Shown here piece by piece: positions 28,347 to 39,063 of a DNA stretch of 64,000 nucleotides. Each line of letters opens with the position of its first letter. Position 1 is the first letter of the stretch. The stretch is taken from contig CALZFC010000251.1 of assembly GCA_945643635.1 (NCBI GenBank), positions 5,266,001 through 5,330,000 on the forward strand. The letters are read 5' to 3'. A program made the position numbers and the translations under genes. This stretch comes from Allodiplogaster sudhausi. Its lineage: Eukaryota > Nematoda > Chromadorea > Rhabditida > Diplogasteridae. Under the pieces are notes generated by a model that did not search any database, had not been told where the DNA came from, and saw nothing but the letters and a program-made list of their open reading frames with translations.

Positions 28347-29366
28347 TTTTGCTGTTGAAAGAGAAGAGCGGATAACGCAGGATAGCAATCTTCCGCTCTC
28401 TCTCTCTCTCCAACAATAGAAGGCATTCTAACAATTCAATTTTTATTTGGGCCTCTCTTTATTCATAAATGGATTGAGAAAAGCACAGGGTAAATGTAGA
28501 AATGTAATTTCTCTATGAAAGCAAAAGCAAATAACGCGTGTATCCACTCATAACCCGGTTTATCACTAGATCTTATCAGAATACGCAGACTGATTGGGAG
28601 GAAGAGAGGATGCGAGCAGGAGAGATGAGTGGAGAGAACGATAAGGAAAATGATACTTATCGTTAGAAAGAGCGGGAAGAGAGATGTGATAGAGAAAAAG
28701 AGAAGTGAGGAGAAAAAGACAAAAAGAATGAGGGGATATAGAGAAAAGATAAGAGAGAGAGAGAGAAAGAAGAGAGATAAAGAGAAACGTCTCTGTATTA
28801 GAGAGAGAAGAAATAATAGAGGCAGACAGGAAAGCAAATTATAGAAATGAAGGAATTGATTTTTGTAAACATTTTGCTTAACAAAAATCAAAGTGATTGA
28901 AGAAAAAGAAACAAATCCACTTGCTTCAAATCTCTAAAAAAAAACTTTAATTATATGTCATGGTTGTTCTTGGCTATCCCTACTCACAATAAGAGATACG
29001 AAGGTAGTGTTTATTCTTTTTATTGCGCTCCGATGTTCACATGGATGTCCATACTGAGATAATTCTCACTAAAAGGAGCAGTCCGTGATATACGAATGTA
29101 GTCGTGAATGTTTCATTTTTATGACTTTTTGTATTTTGGCAGGTTTTAGGCAATACGAAAATCCTTTTAGGAAATGGAAAAGACGCAAATATTGTTAGAA
29201 AAAAAAATCTACGTGAAGTACACAGACCATATCGCTCGTTGAACCTAGACAAAGACTGTTCACAACCAACTCAGGTGAGCAGAATTACGAAAAAAATATC
29301 TAAAAATCAACACTGTTCCAAGAGAACGAAATTGCATATATTTTTAAATTAAACAATCGATCAGGA
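28347..29366. other. GA/CT-rich spacer, no gene seen
   Basis: Upstream region of the membrane-protein gene. It holds a short CT run near 28397-28412 and purine-rich sequence at 28600-28830. No splice-consistent coding pattern was found. Confidence 0.5.
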
Positions 29367-29517
29367 GTGCATATCAGAAGAAATTTCACTCCTCCTTTTC
29401 CTCTCTTCTTTCCATTATCTCTCGTCCTTCTCTAGGTGCAAAGAAGGTACGAGAGCGCATGGAAATTGTGCGTATAGAAGAGAGAAAAAGGAGTAGGAAA
29501 GTTCTTCTGATACGCAC
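29367..29517 (-). mobile_element. Short MITE (151 bp), copy 1
   Basis: The two ends are imperfect inverted repeats of about 40 bp: left GTGCATATCAGAAGAAATTT, and the reverse complement of the right end GTGCGTATCAGAAGAACTTT. A CTCCTTTTTCTCTCTTCT-like segment follows in both. The interior contains CATGCGCTCTCGT and ATAATGGAA, also found in the element at 49001-49156 in the opposite orientation. No coding capacity. No convincing target-site duplication was found. Confidence 0.75.
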
Positions 29518-29878
29518 GTATATTAAATGGTAAACCGGTAAGCAAATTTCAGGAAAATTGATCTCGATGCGAGGCGAAAGGCACATTCTCATGTCATTTC
29601 ACAGCTATCTACCGTTGGCAGTCAGTCGGCCCTCTTCGCTCACTCCATTTCCCCCTATTTTTTTTATTCCTCCGCCTATATTTGAGCACTATAGTTTGGA
29701 ATTTAAAAAGATCTTTAAAAAAAAGTGCTGCCATAAATTCCGCTTTCTGTATTTTATTTAACCGATGAGAAATTTAATTTCTAGCTTTTTAAAGGTGATA
29801 AGCATTTGTTGTTCCAGGTCGAGTAGAGAATGCGCGGCTTGCTGAGTGACGCCGAACAAGCCGGAGGCCTTCTCAACA
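29518..29878. other. Spacer, nothing recognised
   Basis: AT-rich sequence between the MITE and the TGTCACA-bounded segment. It includes a short frame at 29558-29761 without splice or composition support. Confidence 0.4.
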
Positions 29879-29893
29879 CGCACACAGAAAACG

Positions 29894-30125
29894 ATGTGAC
29901 AAGGGATGTCACAATTTGATGTCACAATAATGTACCGATTTTACGCCAGTACATATGTGTTCCACCCCATGTCACAATTGCTGTTCCAAAAAAATGTGAC
30001 CTCCAGTGAAACAGAAGTGTGGCGCGCCATGTCACAATTTTCGAGCGGTGGAGGGCAGCGTATCCCAGCAAAAATGTGACATAGCATGTCACAATTTGGC
30101 GGCAGCACAAAAAATGTGACATCCC
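29894..30125. repeat. Left cluster of TGTCACA motifs
   Basis: Within about 230 bp, TGTCACAAT occurs five times and its reverse-oriented form ATGTGAC(A/C) four times, often paired as ATGTGACAT...TGTCACAATTT. Spacing is irregular (roughly 10-50 bp). The density is far above that in neighbouring sequence. Confidence 0.8.
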
Positions 30126-30655
30126 GCCACCGTTATTTTCTCTCTCTCCCCCTTCATCCATTCCTCGAACTATTGATTCATTTACTGCAATATTATGCAT
30201 GCCACTGGCATTTAATAACAACAATTATCATTCATTAAATTAGTGAGACCTTCAAAAGACTACAGTAATAACTCAACACATTCACAAGGAAACAGTAACA
30301 GCTTAACACACTTACAAGATAACAGCACCGAGTTAAGAAGAATTTGGTCTACTTAATCATGATAAAATGACGTTAATGGTCATGAAACAAGAAGAATTAA
30401 TACATACTGTAAGGACTGTTTTCTTAGAAGGATATGTCTATGCTACCAGTTACTTTCTGAATGAATCTTGGGAATGAAAATTAGATGGTTCTTAAATGAA
30501 AGAAACTTCAAGCATGAAAGCAAGTTAAAAAAAATGAAAGAATCTTTTACTAAGCTGAAAGAATGTTCTCAAGTGAAATAATCTCAAGCAAAAGAAAATT
30601 ATCAAATGCAAGAGTCAACACAAAAAACTGTGATCTAATGAGATCAGATTGGCCT

Positions 30656-31835
30656 CTATTCGGCCATAATGGCCTCCAACTTGCGGTAGATTAGCCCAGC
30701 ATCTCTTGACATGGGCTCCGGAATGCCTAGCAGATTCGCAAGAAGTGTCAGTTCTTGTTTCACTGCCTGTGGGTACTCGAGGTCGAACAACCAGAAAGAA
30801 GCGAGGTAGGAGAGAAGCGCATGGGCAAGGTCTCCAGAAACCTGCAGCATGCGTATTATAGAGCAGTTTAAACAAAACGTTTAAAAAAAAGTAAAAAAAA
30901 AGATATGAATATTAGAATTTTTTAATTTGTAAAAATACATTTAGGAAGCTTTTCTTCAAACAAAACTTGACTGACGGTGACATCATCTCCCTCAAGTGCG
31001 ATGATGAACTTGGCAGAGACGTCACCGTACGCGACAATCACGGGCTGCCGGATGCCCTCGTTCTTGAGATGATCAAGAGCCGACGACGCAGAATGGTGCG
31101 CCTAAGCATTATAGTTTACACTCCTCTCGCTGTCCGTACACTCCTAACAAATGAACAAAGAAAAAAGTTCGGAACAAACTTTTCAATGTGTGGGAAAATG
31201 ATTTATTTTTACTCTAAGAACAATAAACGAACAAAATTTATTTAAAAGTCAATGTTGTGAGACGAGTCTGTAAAGTTATCGTACCTGGACAAAAATGCAG
31301 AAGCTTAAGCGATGAAGCTGCACGGTGCGCGGTTGTTGGGTGGATACGGCAAGAAAAATACTGAAAATATAAAATTGCTGAAATAAGTATGCGAATTTCA
31401 ACATGAAATATAAACGATAGTTAATGTACCAATAAAGAGAAAACATATTAAATATTTAAATTCGTTGGGAAGAATGATAGCATCAGTTATGAAGAAGGAT
31501 CCACTTACGAAGAAAAGAATTAAAAGCAAACCAGGCTCGGATGTCAAAAGAAGTTGATCTTGCTGTGCGCGCCGCTGCGCTATCTCGCTCCAGCAATCGC
31601 AGAGAAGAACAGCGAGCCTGATAATAAAAGAACAACGTTGTATATTCAGCATATTTAATAATGTTAATGTTATTACTCATTCGTGAAAAAGGAATGACAA
31701 AAGTACTAAGGCATAAAAATTGCAACAGAAACTTGCATGAATCAGCATTAACAAATCAGCTTTTTACTCCCAGAAGTGGGATGAATAAGTTGAACGTTTA
31801 AATTACTTACTATTAGAAGAAGAGTCTCCAGTCAT
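30656..31835 (-). CDS. 183-aa protein, possibly an element-derived domain
   Basis: Five coding exons: 31807-31835 (start), 31509-31617, 31285-31377, 30967-31101 and 30656-30841, all GT-AG and phase-consistent. The start is supported because the exon holding it (acceptor at about 31900) has an in-frame stop upstream of the ATG. The C-terminal half has the clearest pattern: QPVIVAYGDVSAKFIIALEG, then ALLSYLASFWLFDLEYPQ, then a Leu-rich end (LGIPEP). From memory this pattern resembles the C-terminal region of widely duplicated fish and invertebrate proteins thought to be transposon-linked; that is a weak inference. It is the only gene between the two TGTCACA clusters. No signal peptide and no catalytic motif are recognised. 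Confidence 0.55.
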
Positions 31836-32092
31836 CCCTCGCGAGCGCAAAGAGCAGCTTCGGCTGCCTACGCGGCCCGGGACGACTCCCGCTTTCTAAC
31901 TGAAACAAAAGAGCATAATAGCAACGCTTACACGTCATAAATATCATATCACAAAGCAATTCAATATTACAAACATGAAACAAACAAAAGGATAAGTTTT
32001 AAGTGTTTGTTAACCCGAGATTTTCTTTTAAAAATTAAACGTTCCGTTCAAATGATGATTCCGAATATTTTTCTAAACATGATCGAAAGTGA

Positions 32093-32214
32093 TACAATGT
32101 CACATTTTCTGTTCTCGCACCGCCTCGTCCCCCCTTGCCACCAAAATGTGACATCCGTTGTCACAATTCTCTTCGGCGGCCGCTTGCGTGTCACATTTTT
32201 GGTCACAATTTTGG
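32093..32214. repeat. Right cluster of TGTCACA motifs
   Basis: Contains AATGTCACATTTT, AAATGTGACATCC, TTGTCACAATTC, GTGTCACATTTT and GGTCACAATTTT within about 120 bp, the same heptamer as the cluster at 29894-30125. It sits 5' of the 183-aa gene and just upstream of the next + strand gene. Confidence 0.8.
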
Positions 32215-32477
32215 ATGGAACATTAATTGTGCGTCATATTTTTTTCTGTGTGCGGCTCTCGTCTCTTTCTTCCCCGTCACTGCGGCCTTCCTCCTCGTGC
32301 TCTGCTCGGTCCTCTCTCTCGTCTTCTCGCGCTCTCTCATGTTCTCACACTCTCTCATCATCTCACACTCTCTCGTTTTCCCACGCTGTCTCATCTTATC
32401 ACGCTCCTCTCACTTTCCTTCAATCTACTGTTGCTCCCAGAGATTTCCCTAAATTAGTTGAGGCACCATAGTAACTA

Positions 32478-34703
32478 ATGAAAGTCCGTAATTATTTTAG
32501 TTGAAATATGTTCCTTTATTGCAGAAGAAGAAGAAGAAAAATGATCCTCCGAAGGCAGCACCGAAAGGAGGGCAGAAGACGGAGAAGACCGAGCTAGAAG
32601 ATTGCGAACCTGACAAGGTGGAGGTGGAGAAGAAGGAACCTGAGGGTTCGGCTGCTTTACTCTCGATCTATTTATGCAAAATAGGCGTACAATTAAAATG
32701 AGAGATTATCGATTTTTCTAAAACTTTATGCTCTTACAACTTTATCAACATGGAAAAGGCGATCGTTGAGGCCACGATATTATACATATTCATGCAGGAC
32801 AATCATCTTCATTTTCATTGTAGACTATTTCCTTCTATTCTGAAACTCATTTTTCGCAGGTGAAAAGCCGAAGCCGGTTGGCCCGGAACGGAAGCCCCCG
32901 ACAGGCGGTGGAATGGCTGGTGAGAATTTGAAAAGTGCAAATTAAAATTAAAAGAATATCTACGAAAATAATATTCGAGGAACACACGACCCCAACTACC
33001 AGACGCTCGCGGCCGTGCCCAAGAATGCCGACTTCGGCGCCGACAAAGCGGCGGGCGCGGGTGGCGCGGGCGGCGGCGGAGGGCCAAAGGCACCGGCCGC
33101 TGGGGGAATGGCCGGTCAGCATCCACTGAAATCGATCCTATTGCTGCATAAATTTCTGTTAAAATCGCAACATCAAAATAACAGCTGATTCTACTAGATC
33201 CGTGAACGTCCTTGCAGCCACGCACGACCCGAACTACCAGACATTGGCGGCCGTGGGCGGAGACGCGTTCGGCGCCGACAAGAAGGCTGCAGGCGGGGGC
33301 GGCGGAGGGCCACAGCAACCGGCCGCCGGCGGAATGGCCGGTTCATACTTCTCTTGTAAAGCTAATTATTCCCGGGAGATACTTTCTGCTGTGTCCTTCC
33401 GAGGATGCGGACAAGGAAAGTAATGTGTGAGACGAGAGGCGAGGCGGGAGAGGTTTTTTACTACGAGACAGTGAGACATGTCGCAGAAGTAACCGACGAG
33501 TAACGGAAGAACACGAGTAGAATGAAGACTGAACACTGTTCTGACCATGAGTTAGGCGGAGAGTGTATTCCTTTGCTTGGTGAAGGAAAGGTAGAGCCAT
33601 GGGTTATAGGCAGGCCTTATCCAAACAAAGGTTACAATCAAAACATGAGAGATACCCATCAAAATGCCAAGTGCTACCGAGCCGTACAACCATTCTGACG
33701 CACAAAGTGAACGATCACATGGAATATACCTAGTACTTAAGCACATCTACCCTTTTCAAACCAGGTACCCACGACTCGAACTACCAGACGCTCGCTGCCG
33801 TTGGTGGCAAGGACTGCTTCGGTGCTGATAAGAAGGAGGGTGGCGTTGGACCGACGAAGCCGGCTGCCGGAGCAATGGCAGGTTTGTAAGGAGGATTGCT
33901 TCACTTGTCTTAAACGCAAGATAGTGGTCACAGAAGATAAGATTTCCTTCAGGTACCAACGACCCCAACTACCAGACGCTGGCCGCCGTCGGGACCAACG
34001 ACTGCTTCGGCGCGGACAAGAAGGGCGGAGGCGGAGGCGATGGAAAGCCGCAGGCGCCCGCCAACCAGGCCGCCAAGGCTGGTATGCAATGAATGACGTG
34101 GCAATTATCTTCGATCAAGATGGAATGGCTCTACTCATAGCAACTGGGGAATAAAATCAGTATGTAAAAGTTTACACACACATTTACAAGATTTCTCGTA
34201 AAATCGCCTCTACCACAGCCACCGCCGACCCCAACTACCAGACGCTGGCGGCCGTTGGTAATAACGACTGTTTTGGCGCTGACAAGAAGGGCGGAGTGGC
34301 TGGCGGCAAGCCGACGGCGCCAGCCAACCAGGCCGCTAAGGCTGGTACGGGCACAGTGGATTTCTGTATAAATTCCGCATCAATTAGCACGAATAATAAT
34401 GACAAAAGTGAAGGCAATTACCAGATCTGGATGCCATATTCGTGAGCGAATTTTAGGTTGAAATGAAGTTGAGCGACCGTTGTCCTTTAATTTAGATATT
34501 TTCAGCCACCACCGATCCGAACTACCAGACGCTGGCGGCCGTGGGGAACAACGACTGCTTCGGTGCAGACAAGAAGGCTGGAGGGGCCGGCGGCAAGCGG
34601 CAGGCGCCCGTCAATCAGGCTATGTTTAAAATCAGTGGTATGGCCATGGCTATGGCCAGATATGTTTGTCCTTTCAGTTGCTGATTACAGCATGCTTTTG
34701 TAA
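32478..34703 (+). CDS. Gly-rich protein with six tandem DPNYQTLAAVG modules
   Basis: Ten exons: 32478-32483, 32525-32645, 32860-32919, 32980-33114, 33218-33340, 33765-33881, 33953-34081, 34219-34344, 34506-34637 and 34678-34703 (324 aa). The start is a two-codon exon (ATGAAA) spliced to a Lys-rich segment; this start and the last exon are the least certain parts. An alternative last exon is at 34724-34731. Exons 4-9 each encode one module: THDPNYQTLAAV, a variable GGD/GNNDC, FGADKK, then a Gly/Pro/Ala linker. Every internal intron is phase 1, so modules can be added or lost without frame damage. There is no signal peptide or membrane segment. The module looks familiar from nematode proteins of unknown role; no function is assigned. 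Confidence 0.75.
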
Positions 34704-35442
34704 TGTCTCCTTGTTTCTTATAGTAAACTAAGGCGAATATACCCAACATTTCCCTCCTATTCTCGGTGTCTCTGCTAACGATAAATCAGCTGCTGTTATT
34801 TGCACGTAGACTAACAGACGAGAAATACATACCATTCTTTTTCTCTTGAAGTTAAAAGAAAAAAAATTTCACGTTGATGCTCAATAGTCTGTTATTTCCA
34901 GTAACTTGTTTGCCTGTTCAAGCGTTCTTCTGTTCGTGTCCTCTTCATCTGCAACTGCCTGCTGATCATTGGCAAAATGTTTCTTCTCGTTTCTTGAACT
35001 TCGTGCGAACGACGAAGTAAAGAAGAAAGAAGACCCATCTGCACATCTGGCATACTTTTGACTTGCTTTTTCATCTCCGGTCTCTTATTCTCGCGCTCTC
35101 TCTGCATCCTTCTCTCTCTCTCTATCTCTCTCTCTCTCTCTCTCTTTCTCTTTCTCTCTCTTTCTTTCTCTCTCTCTCTCTGGTTCTTCTGCTAATTCTT
35201 CATATGAAATCTGAGCTGCCGTCAGAGGTCACGCATCTTCGTTCTTCTTCTTTACTTGAGAACTGCTAACTCGTGCTGGCGGCTCTATTCCCATTGCCTC
35301 GCCACATCTGATCGCCACTGGTTGTTTCTTTCTCTGTATCGACTTCTCTATCCACCTTCTTCAACTTCTTCTTCTTCTCTCTCTATCTTCGTCTTTCTTT
35401 ATTTCTCCCCCTTTCTTTCTTTCTCCCTCTTTCTTTCCTTCT

Positions 35443-35480
<38 letters not shown>

Positions 35481-35533
35481 GACCTTCAAATGAGGCTTGC
35501 AGTTTCAGTCCTCATTCCCTCCTTCTGCTTCGA
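34704..35533. other. Spacer with CT repeats, no gene seen
   Basis: Contains CT microsatellites at about 35108-35180 and 35400-35477. No coding pattern beyond low-complexity frames. Confidence 0.5.
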
Positions 35534-36360
35534 ATGACGATGCTTCGCGTGGCTCTTCTTGCTCTTCTTCCCTGCTTCTTCAAATTGGCTCTTCCCTTCC
35601 CCTTCCAAAGTGCAGAGAACCTCTCGCCGCTGACAGCAATCGACCGTGAATTGTCAGTCGCTTTATTAATAATTATTGGTTATATTACGGAATTAATTAA
35701 ATATGTAAGTACAATTAATTATTCACTCCCTTTCAGTGGAAATCATGGCGTAAGTGGATCCACGGACACCGATGAAATGGCAAAGAGTATGGGCGCAATG
35801 AGCGAATTCTGGGTTGCCAATAAGGCAAATTCCGATGCGGAAGGATGGACTGTGAGTTTATAGAAGAAATGGATATTTCTATCTTTAAAAAAATATATGT
35901 AACATACGTGTATGTATATACATAGTTTCTATGTTAATCAAACCACAGCAGTTACACATATATCACAATTAAAAAAAAGTAATAAAACTTGAGATTTGTA
36001 GACGACCCGAAGAAAGAGAGGAATCGAAAAAGAAGAGTCTTCGTCGTCTTCTTCTTCTTCCTCTTCTGAAGACAACGACAAGGACGACTCGCGAGACGGA
36101 ACGGCGGTTAGAGATATTTCTATTTATCTATTTATATTTACATATTTTATTGATTATTTTCGGAAAAGAATTTGATAATGCCTTTGAAAATAAGTTTTAC
36201 GTATTATTGTAAAAAGAAAAATAATTTCCAGGTTGTGCCCGACGACGGGCTCTCCTCGGCGAATTCAACGTCAGTCGGTGAGCTGAATCTTCAGGAGAGC
36301 AGCGGAGAAGAGGCCAACTCCACGAGCGAAACGGCTGGCACTCCACTCTTCCTATTCTGA
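35534..36360 (+). CDS. Secreted acidic Ser-rich protein with a furin-type site, 155 aa
   Basis: Four exons: 35534-35652, 35737-35851, 36002-36106 and 36232-36360, all GT-AG and in phase. A signal peptide is obvious after the second Met (MLRVALLALLPCFFKLALPF), so the true start could be 35534 or 35540. The middle part contains EMAKSMGAMSEFWVANKA. The third exon begins TTRRKRG, a match to the furin R-X-K/R-R consensus, followed by a run of ten serines and an acidic stretch. The C-terminus is acidic and ends PLFLF. It may be processed into a small N-terminal and an acidic C-terminal peptide (inference). No cysteines occur after the signal peptide. Not recognised as a known family. Confidence 0.7.
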
Positions 36361-38369
36361 CTATTCATAATTCCTCATTTTCTTTCGAAAACACCATTTT
36401 AATTCTTCAACCATTTAACATTTATCGATGTCTCATCAATTGATTTCTTCTCTCTCATAGTGATCGCTATGAATAACCTTGTCTACATTCAAGTATCATT
36501 TCTAAATTTTGCACGAACAGAAAACGGTTTTTCGAAACCAATTGTATTGAACGATCAAGTGTGTTATTTTGCTCACTGTATGAAATATAATAAACCGATT
36601 ACATCGCCGTGGTCTACAATTCATATTGCGATTCATCAGTGTCTGGGAGAGACCGTCAAAACCTGCGGCTCATCCTCGAGCTCTTTTGCATATTTTCTGG
36701 TGTTGCAGTGACAGAGAGTTTGAGTAAACTTCTTCACACTACGGTTGTCTATACAAACAGGTTTTCATCGGCAAATGATTGTAAAATAAATGTTGAATAT
36801 TTATAGATTACGCAGACTAGGTTTAAAGAAAACAAAAACAAGAATCACAAGGTCGATGTGAGCCCATCCTCCTAGTGCATTTAGAAAAACACAATGTGAT
36901 TATCTTGGCAGCATCGTACACTCTCTCTAACGTCGCGGTCTGCTTGTCTGCGGTCTCTTCAGGGATCCCTGTCTCTCCATGGACGCTGGCCTCTTTTCCT
37001 GCCAGTTGTCCACGAAAGAATGGGGAGCAAGTGATGACTGAATGTTCTGATCATTTCTCTTGATCCTTTACTGGTTTTTGTTCTCATTCTTCTTTGCTTC
37101 TAGTTTATCATATAGTCTTAAATATTTACTGTATTATAGGATGCCCTTCTATTAAAAAATAAATCACTATTGTACGCATTACACATCAAACTGGAATATT
37201 ACAGCGTGATATGTTCGATTTTAGGGCTACTTCAAAAGGTTATTAAACGTTGTTTTTGACTTATCTTCATGGTACTCCTCTGTTCCTCTGTCTCGCACTC
37301 AATCAAGGTTTTCAGCGCTTTCAATATACTGTTTTTAATCGAATCCTACTTGAATGATCAGAGAAAACAACATAGTTGGCGTATAATTTTGACCAAAAAA
37401 AAAGAGAAGAAATAAATTGTATCTCGCCGTTGCTTGGTAGTGTAGATATCTTTTATGCTCGGCATGCAGAAAACTCTATCTGAGATCGATCAAGCTCTCT
37501 TTCTCCGAAAAATCAAGCAAACTAGGTCGAGCCTTTCATTGGGTTTGTACGATCAATGGAACAAAGCGTCAGCGAGAAAGGTCATCTCATCAGGTCAGTA
37601 TAGTTGTAATGAAACAGTCGAACTCTTTGACTGCCACATTGCATCCTCTTTCACTAATCTCACCTCGTTTTTATCAGTTTCTTAAGTTTCTGAAGCGCAC
37701 AAATGCTACTCTCCATTTCCTTGATCTATCCGCAGCATTCATCTTTTTTTTCTCGTTTCTTTGCCTATTTCTGTTTACACGAAGCAGCCGCGTCTCGTCA
37801 GCTCGGGAAATTATATGTATGTACATACTATATATATACGAATGCACCTACATATACATACGTATATTATCTTGTTTCATCATTGAAAACCCGCTGATAA
37901 ATCTGAATAAATGTCATTTTGGTCGGGTTCTTAGCAAACAAATTAAATAATGCGCCTAAATCGAAGGAATAACCCGCTCCAACAGCATGGCCAAATCTTT
38001 CTTAGGCTTTATCATAAGCTACTGCGTTTTCCAATGTTCTGTAAAGAGACAGAAGGTTCCAGCAGAAATGTGTAAGGAATACGGCGTTTAAAGAAATTAC
38101 TTCAATGATTTCAATGAGGGATAGAGGATTACACTTCCGCTTCCTTTATGTTGCGTAATCGATCGCTAGGGAGAAATGAAAGCGCTAGAGTGTAAAAGAA
38201 GTCAAAAGAAAAAAAGACAACGATAGCTAAAACGAGAAAATGAGGGGGGGGGGTCGGTTTTGCATATTTAACCAAGCCTCCGCATGTCAGTGTGGCTGGA
38301 GTTTGGTTTCGTTCTATGATTACATCATTCTGTTAACATGCTGTCATCACTCTGTTAACATATTATGAC
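36361..38369. other. Intergenic, nothing recognised
   Basis: 2 kb of mixed composition with short frames on both strands (for example 37455-37685 +) but no splice-supported or conserved coding. A TATGTACATA palindrome lies near 37817, and a run of ten G's at about 38244-38254. Confidence 0.5.
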
Positions 38370-38372
38370 TAA

Positions 38373-39020
38373 CAAGGGGAGTCTTTCGGCGGGGGCGGTA
38401 ACCCTCAACATATTTTGCATAATTCGAAAGCTCTCATCGAGCTGGTAAGCTGTTTGATCTTTCTAGCTGCAGAAGGGATTCTATTTGCCCGAAAATGCAG
38501 GAAAATACCCTAAAATTTACATTTTACGATATGTGCTAGCGACTTTAAAATTGATGTATACGTGATAGTAGGACGTATAAAACTTAATAACTTAATTTCT
38601 GATCATTTTTGGAGCAAAATGTTTTATGCAATTTTTCACTAAAAGGAACTCCTTTGGTGAAAAAGTACCTGTTTTGTTGGAGAAAAACATTTGTTTCTTA
38701 AAATATTTTTACTTTTATGCCACTAACTCGTCATTTTCAAGTTGTTTTAACGTGAAAAATAATAGTTGGCATACTATATCTCGCTTTAAAATGTTCATTT
38801 TCTCAAAAAGTTCATCTGTCTCAAAATGGTTCATCTTGTTGCCTTAAACAGCCACGGACACACTATTTGTACCTGAATTTCGGTTCGGTGGTTCTAGCGC
38901 TCTTTTCTGCTGTAGCTAGTATGTATAAACATCAAAAAAGTAACCAGCTCGTTGAGAGCTTTAGAATGATATACATATAATATGTTGAGGTTTGTCATCC
39001 CCGGCGAAAGAGTTCCCTTG
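38373..39020. mobile_element. Non-autonomous DNA transposon (648 bp), Harbinger-like
   Basis: Imperfect terminal inverted repeats of about 75 bp begin CAAGGGGAGTCTTTCGGCGG on the left. The reverse complement of the right end begins CAAGGGAACTCTTTCGCCGG. Both continue with CCTCAACATATT and AAAGCTCTC.TCGAGCTGG-like sequence. TAA occurs directly outside each end (38370-38372 and 39021-39023), consistent with a 3-bp target-site duplication as made by PIF/Harbinger elements. The interior is AT-rich with no transposase. It ends about 45 bp upstream of the start codon of the next gene. Confidence 0.75.
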
Positions 39021-39063
39021 TAAGAAAAAAAGTAATATTTTAGAGCGTAAACGAACAAGGAAG

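Larger units (their letters stand above)
29879..32254. mobile_element. Candidate 2.4-kb element bounded by inverted repeats and TGTCACA clusters
   Basis: The outermost 12 bp are a perfect inverted repeat: CGCACACAGAAA at 29879-29890 and TTTCTGTGTGCG at 32243-32254. Just inside each end lies a cluster of the heptamer TGTCACA in both orientations (as ATGTGACA or TGTCACAATT). Between the clusters sits a single spliced gene on the - strand. This looks like a mobile or once-mobile segment. I could not find a target-site duplication, and the internal gene is not a transposase I recognise. It could also be a chance pair of repeat clusters around an ordinary gene. Confidence 0.4.

Noticed and set aside
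30967..31245. Plus-strand frame MTDGDIISLKCDDELGRD
   Set aside because: It is the antisense of a well-supported exon (30967-31101) of the 183-aa gene.
36875..37063. Frames on both strands around 36.9-37.1 kb
   Set aside because: No splice partners, no conserved motif and no composition signal.
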